27,155 bases of DNA, taken from positions 1 to 27,155 of the forward strand of contig CAKSSZ010000005.1 in NCBI GenBank assembly GCA_934489915.1, read 5' to 3'. Positions within the stretch are counted from its first letter, which is position 1, and every line of letters starts with the position of its first letter. This stretch comes from an uncultured Clostridia bacterium. Its GTDB lineage: Bacteria > Bacillota > Clostridia > HGM11514. Shown here piece after piece: positions 6,709-15,524 of this stretch. A program made the translations under genes and the position numbers. The notes beneath the pieces are model-generated. The model did not search any database. It saw only the letters and a list, made by a program, of their open reading frames with translations, and was not told the origin of the DNA.

Positions 6709-6987
6709 ATGTACCTTCATTTGGGGCAAAATGTTGTGGTGAGTGATCAAACGGTCATTGCTGTGCTGGATATGGACAATACTACAATATCGAAAATTAC
6801 CAAGGAATTTTTGAAGGGTGCTGAAGAAGAGGGGTTTGTGGTAACAGTATCGCAGGATTTGCCGAAATCCTATGTGATTTGTGAAGAAGGAGGACGGAAT
6901 AAGGTATATATTTCTCCGATTTCTTCTTCCACTTTGCTGAAAAGGGCAACCCAGGGAAAAATGTTGGAATTTGAGAAAAAAGAGTAA
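6709..6987 (+). CDS. remB: RemB/YaaB, DUF370 family protein
   Basis: A 92-residue protein starting MYLHLGQNVVV, as in the extracellular matrix regulator family (DUF370), with the conserved VIAVLDMDNTT stretch and NKVYISPISSSTLLKR near the C-terminus. Family knowledge: in Bacillus subtilis, remB (yaaB) occupies exactly this site between recF and gyrB; its relative RemA is a DNA-binding activator of matrix genes. The role of RemB itself is less clear, so a function in biofilm control here is inference. GGAG lies 7 bases upstream of the ATG. Confidence 0.92.
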   Translation: MYLHLGQNVVVSDQTVIAVLDMDNTTISKITKEFLKGAEEEGFVVTVSQDLPKSYVICEEGGRNKVYISPISSSTLLKRATQGKMLEFEKKE

Positions 6988-7012
6988 TGCAATAATGGGA
7001 GGAATCACAAGT

Positions 7013-8941
7013 ATGTCGATTACAGAGACTACAAATCATTATGACGAATCGCAGATTCAGGTGCTGGAAGGCCTGGAGGCGGTAAGAAAAAGACCGGGGA
7101 TGTATATCGGGAGTACTTCTTCTGCCGGGCTGCACCACCTGGTATATGAAATTGTGGATAACAGTATTGATGAAGCGCTTGCAGGATATTGTACGCATAT
7201 TGAAGTTACGATTGAACCGGATAATTCTATTACCGTATGCGATAACGGGCGCGGAATCCCGGTAGGCATCCAGCCGCAGACCGGTCTGCCTGCCGTGGAG
7301 GTAGTTTTTACAATATTGCATGCCGGCGGAAAATTCGGCGGAGACGGGTATAAGGTATCCGGCGGATTGCACGGAGTAGGTGCTTCGGTTGTAAATGCGT
7401 TAAGTGAGCATTTGGAGGTTGAGGTACACGACGGGGAACAGATACACCGGCAGGAATATGCCCGGGGTACGGTGACTATGCCCTTAACTGTGATTGGAAA
7501 GACTGACCATACCGGTACTAAAGTTCACTTTAAGCCGGACGGTGAAATTTTTGAAACCTTAGTATATGATTATAATATCTTGCTGAACCGATTGCGGGAA
7601 CAGGCCTTTTTAAACCGGGGTATTCGGATTACTTTGACTGACAACCGGGAAGAAGAGCCGAAGAGTGAAAGTATGATGTATGAAGGCGGCATTTGCTCTT
7701 TTGTGGAATATAAAAACCGGCGCAGCAATCCCTTGCATGAACAGGTCATTTACATGGACGTGGAAAAGGATGACTGTGAGGCAGAGGTTGCCATGCAGTA
7801 TAACGATTCCTATAAAGAAATGATCATCAGCTTTGCCAATAACATTCATACCGTAGACGGCGGTATGCACGAAACCGGTTTTAAAAGCGCCTTAACAAGA
7901 GTGCTAAACGATTATGCGAAAAAAAGAGGATTTGTGAAAGAAAATGAGCAGCCGTTAAGCGGTGACGATGTGCGGGAAGGATTAACGGCGATTATCAGTG
8001 TAAAGGTAAAAGAAGCGCAGTTTGAAGGGCAGACCAAAACAAAGCTTGGAAATTCCGAGGTACGCAGCTTGGTAGAAACCATGATGAACGATAAGTTCAG
8101 TGCTTTTTTGGAGGAAAATCCTGCGGTAGCAAAAACGATTGTGGAAAAGTGTATTTCTGCCTCCCGTGCAAGAGAGGCGGCACGGAAAGCAAGAGAAGCT
8201 ACCAGAAGAAAATCTCCGCTGGAAAGCAATCAAATGCCGGACAAGTTGTTTGACTGCCATGAAAGAGACAACACCAAAACAGAAATTTACATCGTAGAGG
8301 GTGACTCCGCAGGAGGTTCCGCAAAAGGAGGAAGAGACAGTAACTATCAAGCCATCCTTCCTTTGTGGGGAAAAATGCTAAACGTAGAAAAATCAAGAGT
8401 GGATAAGGTATACGGGAATGAAAAACTGCTGCCGGTCATTTCTGCTTTGGGAGCCGGGATCGGCAGTGAATTTGATATTTCTAAGCTGAGATACGATAAA
8501 ATTATTATTATGGCCGATGCGGACGTAGACGGTGCTCATATTCAAACGTTGCTTTTGACCTTCTTTTTCCGCTTTATGCCAAAACTGATTGAAGAAGGAC
8601 ATGTTTATCTGGCAAAGCCGCCTCTTTATAAATTATCCCGGGGCAAGAAATCCAAGGTAGCGTATTCCGATGAAGAGCGGGATCAGATCAGTGAAGAATT
8701 TAAAAACGGCGATGAGTCTGCGAAAGTAGAAATCAGCCGGTATAAAGGTCTGGGTGAGATGGACCCGAAGGAGCTGTGGGAAACCACCATGAATCCGGAG
8801 CATAGAATTTTATTGCGGGTTACTTTAGAAGACGCAGTAGCTGCGGATGAAACCTTTTCAACCCTTATGGGAGACGAAGTAGAGCCAAGAAAAAAATTCA
8901 TCGATGAAAACGCAAAATACGTTGTCAATCTTGATGTTTAA
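7013..8941 (+). CDS. gyrB: DNA gyrase subunit B
   Basis: A 642-residue type II topoisomerase ATPase subunit. The GHKL ATPase region has EIVDNSIDEALAG, DNGRGIPVG and GGLHGVGASVVNAL; the TOPRIM region has EGDSAGGSAKGGRD, LPLWGKMLNVEK and the metal-binding MADADVDGAHI. The C-terminus is the short Gram-positive type ending MGDEVEPRKKFID. I chose the ATG at 7013 because GGGAGGA stands about 8 bases upstream; the frame is open to 6971, but that would overlap remB. It works with GyrA to introduce negative supercoils, and gyrA follows 13 bases later. Confidence 0.98.
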   Translation: MSITETTNHYDESQIQVLEGLEAVRKRPGMYIGSTSSAGLHHLVYEIVDNSIDEALAGYCTHIEVTIEPDNSITVCDNGRGIPVGIQPQTGLPAVEVVFTILHAGGKFGGDGYKVSGGLHGVGASVVNALSEHLEVEVHDGEQIHRQEYARGTVTMPLTVIGKTDHTGTKVHFKPDGEIFETLVYDYNILLNRLREQAFLNRGIRITLTDNREEEPKSESMMYEGGICSFVEYKNRRSNPLHEQVIYMDVEKDDCEAEVAMQYNDSYKEMIISFANNIHTVDGGMHETGFKSALTRVLNDYAKKRGFVKENEQPLSGDDVREGLTAIISVKVKEAQFEGQTKTKLGNSEVRSLVETMMNDKFSAFLEENPAVAKTIVEKCISASRAREAARKAREATRRKSPLESNQMPDKLFDCHERDNTKTEIYIVEGDSAGGSAKGGRDSNYQAILPLWGKMLNVEKSRVDKVYGNEKLLPVISALGAGIGSEFDISKLRYDKIIIMADADVDGAHIQTLLLTFFFRFMPKLIEEGHVYLAKPPLYKLSRGKKSKVAYSDEERDQISEEFKNGDESAKVEISRYKGLGEMDPKELWETTMNPEHRILLRVTLEDAVAADETFSTLMGDEVEPRKKFIDENAKYVVNLDV

Positions 8942-8954
8942 GTAGGAGTAAGCT

Positions 8955-11483
8955 ATGAAAAAATCAAACTATGAAAATAATGATACTCATTTTTTAGAGC
9001 ATCTTGAAAATCAAACCATTGTTGATGTAGATATTGAAAAAAGAATGAAGGAAGCGTTCATTGACTATGCAATGTCTGTTATCATCAGCCGTGCATTGCC
9101 GGATGTAAGAGACGGATTAAAGCCGGTGCACAGAAGAATTTTATATTCCATGTATGAGGAGCATTTAACGTCTGACCGTCCCTTCTTTAAGTCGGCAACA
9201 ACCGTTGGTAACGTGATCGGTCGGTATCATCCCCATGGGGATGCGTCCGCTTATGACGCTCTGGTTCGTATGGCGCAGGATTTTTCACTGCGATATCCGC
9301 TGATTGACGGTCACGGGAACTTTGGCTCCATTGACGGGGATCCCCCTGCTGCATACCGTTATACAGAAGCCAGAATGAGCAAAATTGCCAACGAGCTTTT
9401 GGCGGATATTGATAAGAACACGGTTGATTTTATTCCGAATTTCGATGAAAAACGGAAAGAACCTGTGGTACTTCCTACCAGAATTCCGGTTCTTTTGGTA
9501 AACGGCTGCTCCGGAATTGCAGTCGGTATGGCAACGAATATTCCTTCTCACAATTTAAGGGAAGTGATTCAGGGAGCCATTGCCCAGATTGAAAATCCGG
9601 ATATTACCGTAGATGAATTAATGGAATATATCAAAGGACCAGACTTCCCTACAAAAGGAACTATTATGGGCAGGAACGGGATCCGGAGCGCTTATGAAAC
9701 CGGCCGGGGCAAGATTGTTGTCCGTGCAAAAACGGAGATCATCGAAAGCAAAAAAGACGGACGGTATTCCATTGTTATCAGTGAAATTCCTTATCAGCTG
9801 AAGAAAAGCGATTTGGTAAAATCCATTGCGGAAATGGTAAAGGACAAGAGAATTGACGGAATCGCAGATATTCGGGATCTTTCGTCCGACCGGGTTGGAT
9901 TAAAAATCATGATTGATTTAAAACGGGACGCCAACCCTCAGATTGTATTGAATCACTTATATAAATATACCCGGCTGCAGGATAGCTTTTCGATTAATAT
10001 GTTGGCAATTGTAGACGGAAAGCCGAAGGTACTGACCTTAAAAGAAATTCTGCATAATTATATCAAATTTCAAGAAGAAATTGTTACCCGCAGAACAGAA
10101 TACGATTTGAAAAAAGCACTGGAACGGATGCACATTTTAGAAGGGTTAAAAATTGCGATTGATCATATTGATGAAGTAATTGCAATTATCAGAAGCTCTT
10201 ATGATGACGCAAAGGAACGGTTAATGGCACGGTTCCAATTTTCTCCCATTCAAGCGCAAAGCGTACTGGATATGAGATTGGTTCAGCTGCAGCGGCTGAA
10301 CGGAGAAAAAATCAATGCGGAATATGATGAGTTAAAAGCAAAATCAGAGGAATATCAAAAAATTCTTTCTGATGAAGGGCGCCTGTTAGAGGTTATCAAA
10401 GAAGAATTAACTGCGATTGCGGAAAAATACGGAGATGACCGTTTAACCGGGATTGAAGCGGCAATTGACGATGTGGATTATGAAGATTTAATTGCTGTGG
10501 AGGATAATGTCTTTACCATTACTCATTTTGGTTATATTAAAAGGCTGTCCACTGATACGTATAAAAATCAAAAGCGCGGCGGGAAAGGAATCATGGGATT
10601 AAGCACCCGGGAAGAGGATTTTGTAAAGGATTTATTTGTTGCTTCTACGCATGATTATATCCTGTTCTTTACCGATCGGGGCAGAATGTATCACTTGAAA
10701 GGATATCAGATTCCGGAAGCCGGCCGTCATGCAAAGGGAACGCCGATTGTGAATTTGATTCCCATTGAGCCGGATGAAAAAATTACGGCGGGGATTCACA
10801 TTTCTCAATTTGAGGAAGGCAAATACTTGTTAATGGCGACGAAAAACGGAGTTGTGAAGAAGACGCCGTTAATTCAATACGGTTCCTTGCGTAAAGGTGG
10901 CTTGATTGCAATTTCGCTGGATGAAGGCGACGATTTAATTAATGTAAAACTGACAGACGGTACCAACACAATGCTGTTGGGTACCCATCAGGGAATGTCG
11001 ATTAAATTTGATGAGCAGGATGTCCGTCCCATGGGCAGAACTGCCCGTGGGGTAAGGGGAATTAAATTAAAACCGGAGGATTATGTGATCGGAATGGCTC
11101 GGGTGTCAGAGGAAGGAACTCTTTTGACCGTAACCGAAAACGGGTATGGAAAACGAACCGGTTTTGAGGAATACCGTGATCAAAGCCGTGGCGGCATGGG
11201 CATTACCACCTATAAGATTACAGAAAAAACAGGTCAGTTAGTAGGAATGGAAACGGTAACGCCGCAGGATGATATTATGCTGATTAATACCGAAGGGGTT
11301 ATTATCAGAATGTCCGCAGCGGATATCAGCGAATATAAGAGATCGACGCAAGGGGTACGCCTGATTAAAATGGATGAAGGAATTAAGGTAGTATCTATGG
11401 CAATTACCGACCATGAAGAGGAAGAAGAGTCTGCAGAAGAGGAGACGCAACCGCCTCAGATTATCGAAGAACCAATTGAATAA
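8955..11483 (+). CDS. gyrA: DNA gyrase subunit A
   Basis: An 842-residue breakage-reunion subunit. The catalytic tyrosine is Y136 in YRYTEARM. The C-terminal beta-pinwheel contains the GyrA box QKRGGKG (539-545), which separates gyrase from ParC. The tail is acidic (EEEEESAEEE), a feature linked to control of gyrase activity in other species. In the quinolone region, HPHGDASAYD covers residues 92-101; A97 corresponds to E. coli Ser83 and D101 to Asp87. A good Shine-Dalgarno (TAGGAG) precedes the ATG. It is the last gene of the origin operon, with a strong terminator 9 bases after the stop. Confidence 0.98.
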   Translation: MKKSNYENNDTHFLEHLENQTIVDVDIEKRMKEAFIDYAMSVIISRALPDVRDGLKPVHRRILYSMYEEHLTSDRPFFKSATTVGNVIGRYHPHGDASAYDALVRMAQDFSLRYPLIDGHGNFGSIDGDPPAAYRYTEARMSKIANELLADIDKNTVDFIPNFDEKRKEPVVLPTRIPVLLVNGCSGIAVGMATNIPSHNLREVIQGAIAQIENPDITVDELMEYIKGPDFPTKGTIMGRNGIRSAYETGRGKIVVRAKTEIIESKKDGRYSIVISEIPYQLKKSDLVKSIAEMVKDKRIDGIADIRDLSSDRVGLKIMIDLKRDANPQIVLNHLYKYTRLQDSFSINMLAIVDGKPKVLTLKEILHNYIKFQEEIVTRRTEYDLKKALERMHILEGLKIAIDHIDEVIAIIRSSYDDAKERLMARFQFSPIQAQSVLDMRLVQLQRLNGEKINAEYDELKAKSEEYQKILSDEGRLLEVIKEELTAIAEKYGDDRLTGIEAAIDDVDYEDLIAVEDNVFTITHFGYIKRLSTDTYKNQKRGGKGIMGLSTREEDFVKDLFVASTHDYILFFTDRGRMYHLKGYQIPEAGRHAKGTPIVNLIPIEPDEKITAGIHISQFEEGKYLLMATKNGVVKKTPLIQYGSLRKGGLIAISLDEGDDLINVKLTDGTNTMLLGTHQGMSIKFDEQDVRPMGRTARGVRGIKLKPEDYVIGMARVSEEGTLLTVTENGYGKRTGFEEYRDQSRGGMGITTYKITEKTGQLVGMETVTPQDDIMLINTEGVIIRMSAADISEYKRSTQGVRLIKMDEGIKVVSMAITDHEEEEESAEEETQPPQIIEEPIE

Positions 11484-11492
11484 CGAATCCGT

Positions 11493-11530
11493 AAAAAAGG
11501 AAAACCTGGCGTTAGCGGGTTTTCCTTTTT
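11493..11530 (+). terminator. Rho-independent terminator after gyrA
   Basis: AAAAAAGGAAAACC pairs with GGGTTTTCCTTTTT around the loop TGGCGTTAGC, ending in a T tract. This is a long, strong hairpin that closes the dnaA-gyrA transcription unit. Confidence 0.9.
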
Positions 11531-11551
11531 CTGTAATTTTATATGGAAAGG

Positions 11552-11580
11552 TTGACAAATGAGCAAAAATGATGTATAGT
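11552..11580 (+). promoter_or_regulatory. Sigma-A promoter for the LRR protein gene
   Basis: TTGACA (11552-11557), a 17-base spacer and TATAGT (11575-11580), about 50 bases before the start codon and just after the gyrA terminator. The LRR gene is therefore its own transcription unit. Confidence 0.85.
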
Positions 11581-11631
11581 TATAAGATAGCAGCAAAAAA
11601 ATCATGATAGAAACGGAGGATGAGAATTGTC

Positions 11632-13230
11632 ATGATGAAAGTAAAAACAGTCGGTATGACAGTATTTCTTTTTCTTTTTATGTGCATCTCTTTTCAGGCT
11701 GCCGCTCAAGAAAATGAAATTTATTATGAAGAATACGGAGTTTGGTTTGATTCTTCCACTCAAACCGTAACTAAGGTAGAGGAATCGGTAAAGGAATTGA
11801 ATCTGCCGGAGCAAATTGACCGGAAAAAGGTTGTAAAAATTGGAGAAAAAGCGGCGTATGACCACCAGAATTTAAAAAAGGTCACATTGCCGGATTCTGT
11901 TACAGCCATTGAAACCCAGGCATTTGCCGGGTGCGAAAATTTAGAAAGTGTTGTATTATCCAACCAAATTGAAGAAATCGGAAAAGAAGCGTTTATTCAA
12001 TGTAAAAAATTAAAGGAAATCAAATTGCCGGATTCGTTAAAAGTGATTCACGAAAGTGCGTTTTTAGGTTGCAGTAAGCTAGAAAAGGTAGTGTTACCGC
12101 AAGAAATTGCAACCGTCGGTGAAGGAGCTTTTTCCTATTGTGAACACTTGACTGAAATTACTGTGTCAGAAAAAAATAAAAATTACAGCAGTCAGGATGG
12201 GGTTTTGTTTAATGGGGATCAGACCAAGCTGCTGCAATATCCTATCGGAAAGCAGGCGTCCTCTTATCAAATTTCGGAAACGGTGCAGGAAATCGGAAAC
12301 GGCGGGTTTGCTTACAGTCACCTGAAAAATGTATCCTTTCCTTCCGGCTTGAAGAAAATCGGGGAATTTGCCTTTTTTGATTGTGATATTGTGGAAGCCA
12401 TTCATGTGCCGGAGGGTGTAACGGCAATCGGAAAAGAAGCGTTCGCCTGGTGCGACCGATTGGAGGAAATCACTTTGCCGAACGGCATTTCCTCTTTAGA
12501 ATACGGGCTATTCTGGTACAGTAAAAATTTATCCCGGATTACTCTTCCCGGTTCTTTACGGGTAATAGACGCATATGCATTTTCACGGTGTGAAAAGCTG
12601 CAGGAGCTGACGCTGCCGGACGGTGTTACCTCTCTTGGTGAGGAAAGCTTTGCTTACTGTACGGGACTAAAAAAAATCTCTTTGCCTGTTTCTTTGCAAA
12701 CAGTAGGAAAAAAGGCCTTTTTACAGTGTACCGGGTTAGGAATAATGACCGTGAAAAACGGAGCTGCTGTATTTGAAAGCAGTTCATTAGAGGGGTGCGG
12801 TGCGATCTCCTTCTTTACACCGGAGCATTCACTGATGCAGCAATTTGCTGCGGATCGGGGAGACGCTTGGGAAAAGATTGTAGTGGTGACGCTGCAAGGA
12901 AAGGAGCTGTCTTTTGATCAGCCCCCTGTCACAAGATACGATAGAACCTTAGTTCCTGTGAGAGCAATTTTTGAGGCGATGGGAGCGGAGGTTTCCTGGG
13001 ATGAGGAAAGCCAAACGGTAACCGCTTCCCGTAACGGGATCACTCTTTCACTGCAAATCGGTAACCAAACCATGACGAAAAACGGAGAAACCATTGTACT
13101 GGATGTACCCGCATTGCAGGTAAATGACAGAACGGTTGTGCCTGTCCGTGCGGTAGCGGAAGGATTCTCCTGTGATATTTATTGGGAGGAAGAAACCCAA
13201 ACCGTTTCTATTTGGGAAAAAGAAATATAA
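11632..13230 (+). CDS. Secreted BspA-type leucine-rich repeat protein with stalk domain
   Basis: About 532 residues. A signal peptide (hydrophobic GMTVFLFLFMCISF, probable cleavage after AAA) is followed by roughly a dozen 23-residue LRR_5 (BspA/TpLRR) repeats of the form LPxSLxxIGxxAFxxCxxL, from about residue 45 to 385. The C-terminal ~105 residues form a copper amine oxidase N-terminal-like (stalk) domain with two VPVRA copies and two W-D/E-EE-TQTV strands. Family knowledge: BspA repeats mediate binding to host proteins or other cells, and the stalk domain is common in secreted Firmicutes proteins. No SLH, LPXTG or membrane anchor is visible. The ATG at 11620 abuts the GGAGG, so I chose the ATG at 11632 (spacing 12; 11635 is also possible). 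Exact ligand unknown. Confidence 0.9.
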   Translation: MMKVKTVGMTVFLFLFMCISFQAAAQENEIYYEEYGVWFDSSTQTVTKVEESVKELNLPEQIDRKKVVKIGEKAAYDHQNLKKVTLPDSVTAIETQAFAGCENLESVVLSNQIEEIGKEAFIQCKKLKEIKLPDSLKVIHESAFLGCSKLEKVVLPQEIATVGEGAFSYCEHLTEITVSEKNKNYSSQDGVLFNGDQTKLLQYPIGKQASSYQISETVQEIGNGGFAYSHLKNVSFPSGLKKIGEFAFFDCDIVEAIHVPEGVTAIGKEAFAWCDRLEEITLPNGISSLEYGLFWYSKNLSRITLPGSLRVIDAYAFSRCEKLQELTLPDGVTSLGEESFAYCTGLKKISLPVSLQTVGKKAFLQCTGLGIMTVKNGAAVFESSSLEGCGAISFFTPEHSLMQQFAADRGDAWEKIVVVTLQGKELSFDQPPVTRYDRTLVPVRAIFEAMGAEVSWDEESQTVTASRNGITLSLQIGNQTMTKNGETIVLDVPALQVNDRTVVPVRAVAEGFSCDIYWEEETQTVSIWEKEI

Positions 13231-13236
13231 AAAAAC

Positions 13237-13273
13237 AAAGGGGATGAAATCAGAGATATTTCATCCCCTTTTT
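13237..13273. terminator. Bidirectional terminator between LRR gene and araC-type gene
   Basis: AAAGGGGATGAAAT and ATTTCATCCCCTTT form a perfect 14-pair stem around CAGAGAT. A and T tracts lie on both sides, so it serves the converging LRR gene and the minus-strand regulator gene. Confidence 0.9.
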
Positions 13274-13280
13274 GATAAAG

Positions 13281-14156
13281 CTAATTTTCTATCTTGGAAT
13301 GCAGGTGATCTTTATAAAAGAAAGGGCCTACTTCCAACAGCTTTTTTTGATAAGCAGAAGGAGTATGATCCGTCTTTTTTTTGAACCAGTTGGAAAAATA
13401 ATGGGAGTCGCAAAAATCCAGCTCGGAGGAAATCTCCTTCATGCTTTTTCCCATGTCCAGCTGCATAATTACATTATTCAATAGCGTTCTTTGAATATGC
13501 TCGTTCAAGGAAAATCCAAAATCAGATTTGAATTTTTTGAGCAGCATATATTCGCTGCACCGGCAAGCCTGAGCAATCTCCTTGATGGTAAGGGATACCC
13601 GAAGATTATTTTGAATATAGGAAAAAACAGTTTCATATTTTAATCCAAATTTAAAAATATGATTCAGCTTTTGCTCCGGCACAAACTGAAAAAAATTAAA
13701 AATGGTGTTATAAATATAATTATGATAGGGCAAAAGCGAATAAACATTTTCCAATTTCTCCATTTCGCGAAAGGGCGGCGCAAGCTGCGGCGACCATGGG
13801 AGGGTTAAAATTTTCCCGCCGGTTAATAAAAAAATATCCTGTACATGATATAAATTAATATTAAAATGAAGGTAAAATTTATTCAGCTTTTCCGGACAGT
13901 AAAAATGATAGTTTTGTTTGGAAGGCAAAAGGTAGATATTTCCCGGCATAAGTGGAGTTACATGATCCTCCTGACGAATTTCTCCGTATCCATCCTCTAT
14001 AAAATACAGACGGTTATAATACCGGGGAGCGTCATAAAAGTTCCACTTCGGCGTACCGAAGAAATACCCATGTTCCCCCATTTCAATATTTAAGTTGTTA
14101 AAGAGGGAACCGAAGTATTTAGAGTAGTGCGTAGAAAAAAACGGTTTGGTTGGCAT
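13281..14156 (-). CDS. AraC family transcriptional regulator
   Basis: About 291 residues. The N-terminal cupin-like sensor domain contains YNRLYFIEDGYGEI, LMPGNIYLLP and KFYLHFNI. The C-terminal 100 residues form two helix-turn-helix units: TIKEIAQACRCSEYMLLKKF and SMKEISSELDFCDSHYFSNWFKKK, ending TPSAYQKK. Such regulators usually respond to sugars and activate glycan-use genes. The ATG at 14156 is preceded by AAGGTG 7 bases upstream; an upstream ATG at 14174 has a worse context. It is divergent from the secreted-protein pair at 14285-22091, so these are the most likely targets (inference). Its own promoter is perfect for sigma-A and overlaps a palindrome. Confidence 0.92.
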   Translation of the reverse strand: MPTKPFFSTHYSKYFGSLFNNLNIEMGEHGYFFGTPKWNFYDAPRYYNRLYFIEDGYGEIRQEDHVTPLMPGNIYLLPSKQNYHFYCPEKLNKFYLHFNINLYHVQDIFLLTGGKILTLPWSPQLAPPFREMEKLENVYSLLPYHNYIYNTIFNFFQFVPEQKLNHIFKFGLKYETVFSYIQNNLRVSLTIKEIAQACRCSEYMLLKKFKSDFGFSLNEHIQRTLLNNVIMQLDMGKSMKEISSELDFCDSHYFSNWFKKKTDHTPSAYQKKLLEVGPFFYKDHLHSKIEN

Positions 14157-14207
14157 AAAAACACACCTTTTCATATATTTTTTCTATTTACATTTATTTT
14201 TATTTAT

Positions 14208-14236
14208 ATTATACTATAATTGATCAATTTTTTCAA
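14208..14236 (-). promoter_or_regulatory. Promoter of the araC-type gene with overlapping palindrome
   Basis: Minus strand: TTGAAA (14236-14231), a 17-base spacer and TATAAT (14213-14208). The spacer contains the perfect palindrome AATTGATCAATT (14218-14229). On the plus strand a TATAAT at 14215-14220 overlaps the same palindrome but has no recognisable -35, as expected of an activator-dependent promoter for the divergent genes. Confidence 0.7.
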
Positions 14237-14284
14237 CTGGTTTATGGTTTTTTTAAAAAATAAAAATGGAAAGGGTGATGAAAA

Positions 14285-15493
14285 TTGAAAAGAACAGGAA
14301 TTATTATTGCGATGTTGGTGTGTTTTTTGATGTTGTTTCCTACCTGTTGCTTTGCAGAGCGGGAGGAACTGACTACGGTAAAGGAATGGGTGGATGAAAT
14401 AACTCTCCGGGAAGGAAAGTATCCCTATTATAATCCGAGTGGATTTTCCTTACAAGGGGGGAAGGCGGTCTATGACAGCAAGATTCTGATTTCCAATACA
14501 AGAAATGAAAACGGTACTTATTATAACGGTATCTTTCAAATTCATGTAGGGTTTCAGGAAGGGGATCAGCTGGATCATCAAGCATTGTTCTCCTTTGGTG
14601 TACCGGCAGCAAAAGTGAGTGCAAGCGGGGAAGCCCTGGCATACAATTTAAAGGAGGATGCCTGGTATCAGGTACGGGTTGAGCTGGATTTGGATCAGTT
14701 TCGATATCGGGTTACCTTAAAGGATGCGGAAAATGCCTTAATTAAGCAATCCAACTGGGCAAATATTCCGGCAAGTACCAAAATTAATTATAATAATTCT
14801 TCCTTTGTCAGTATTCGTATGATGAAGGGTGATGAAAACAGCGAGCGCATCACAAAGATGAAGGATATGATTCTTTCTACCGCAAAAACCTATTATGCTG
14901 TCAGCGCATCTATTGCAGGCAGCGGAACGGTTTCCTGCGGCGATACCGGGATTGGCGGAGAGACAGCGGCAGAAATAGAAAGTGGAAAGCGTGCGGAAAT
15001 ACACTTTACTCCTGCCGATGAGAATACGGAACTAAAAAGCGTTTTGGTAAACGGCGAGGATCAAACCGCATTGGTACAAAACGGTATTCTGACATTGGAC
15101 AATCTATCTGCAGATCAGGCTCTGACCGTTACCTTTGGAACAAAAGAAAAAACGGAGCCTACGGTTTCTTCCGATACTGTAATCAACGGCAATTATCAGC
15201 CGGCGGGAGCGGATGAGGCAGTTCCTGCTGCAATGATGTACAGTAAAATTAATCTTGGCTACGGATATTCCGTTTCCGGTGCAAGTGTTTCCCTGGTTGA
15301 CCTGGAAAGCGGAAACCAAATGCAGCTGCCGGTTACCCAATGGACGGCAAACGGTAATTGGGGCATTCGGATATATGGGAAAGGATTGCAGACAGGCGAG
15401 AATTATTCCATGCAGTCTGTTATTACTTATGAAAAGGAGGGCGAAACCGAGCAAGCTTTCGGAGATGTACAAGATTTTACGATGAACAAGTAA
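14285..15493 (+). CDS. Secreted protein with lectin-like N-terminal module and beta-sandwich repeats
   Basis: 402 residues. It starts at TTG (14285), with AAAGGGTG 9 bases upstream; no in-frame ATG is better placed. A signal peptide (GIIIAMLVCFLMLFPTCCFA) is followed by a module (about residues 35-200) clearly homologous to two modules of the next protein. It includes YYNPSGFSLQGGK, GIFQIHVGF, ALFSFGVPAA, AWYQVRVELDLDQFRYRVTL and VSIRMMKGD, a pattern suggesting a concanavalin-like jelly roll. Next comes a bacterial repeat domain (about 205-300; SIAGSGTVSCG, KSVLVNGEDQT, ADQALTVTFG) and a C-terminal immunoglobulin-like region. No anchor is visible. It lies 31 bases upstream of the giant SLH gene, almost surely in one operon. 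Glycan binding is inferred from fold pattern and context. Confidence 0.85.
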   Translation: MKRTGIIIAMLVCFLMLFPTCCFAEREELTTVKEWVDEITLREGKYPYYNPSGFSLQGGKAVYDSKILISNTRNENGTYYNGIFQIHVGFQEGDQLDHQALFSFGVPAAKVSASGEALAYNLKEDAWYQVRVELDLDQFRYRVTLKDAENALIKQSNWANIPASTKINYNNSSFVSIRMMKGDENSERITKMKDMILSTAKTYYAVSASIAGSGTVSCGDTGIGGETAAEIESGKRAEIHFTPADENTELKSVLVNGEDQTALVQNGILTLDNLSADQALTVTFGTKEKTEPTVSSDTVINGNYQPAGADEAVPAAMMYSKINLGYGYSVSGASVSLVDLESGNQMQLPVTQWTANGNWGIRIYGKGLQTGENYSMQSVITYEKEGETEQAFGDVQDFTMNK

Positions 15494-15524
15494 TAAAATT
15501 TGACCGAAAAAAGGAGAGAATGCA

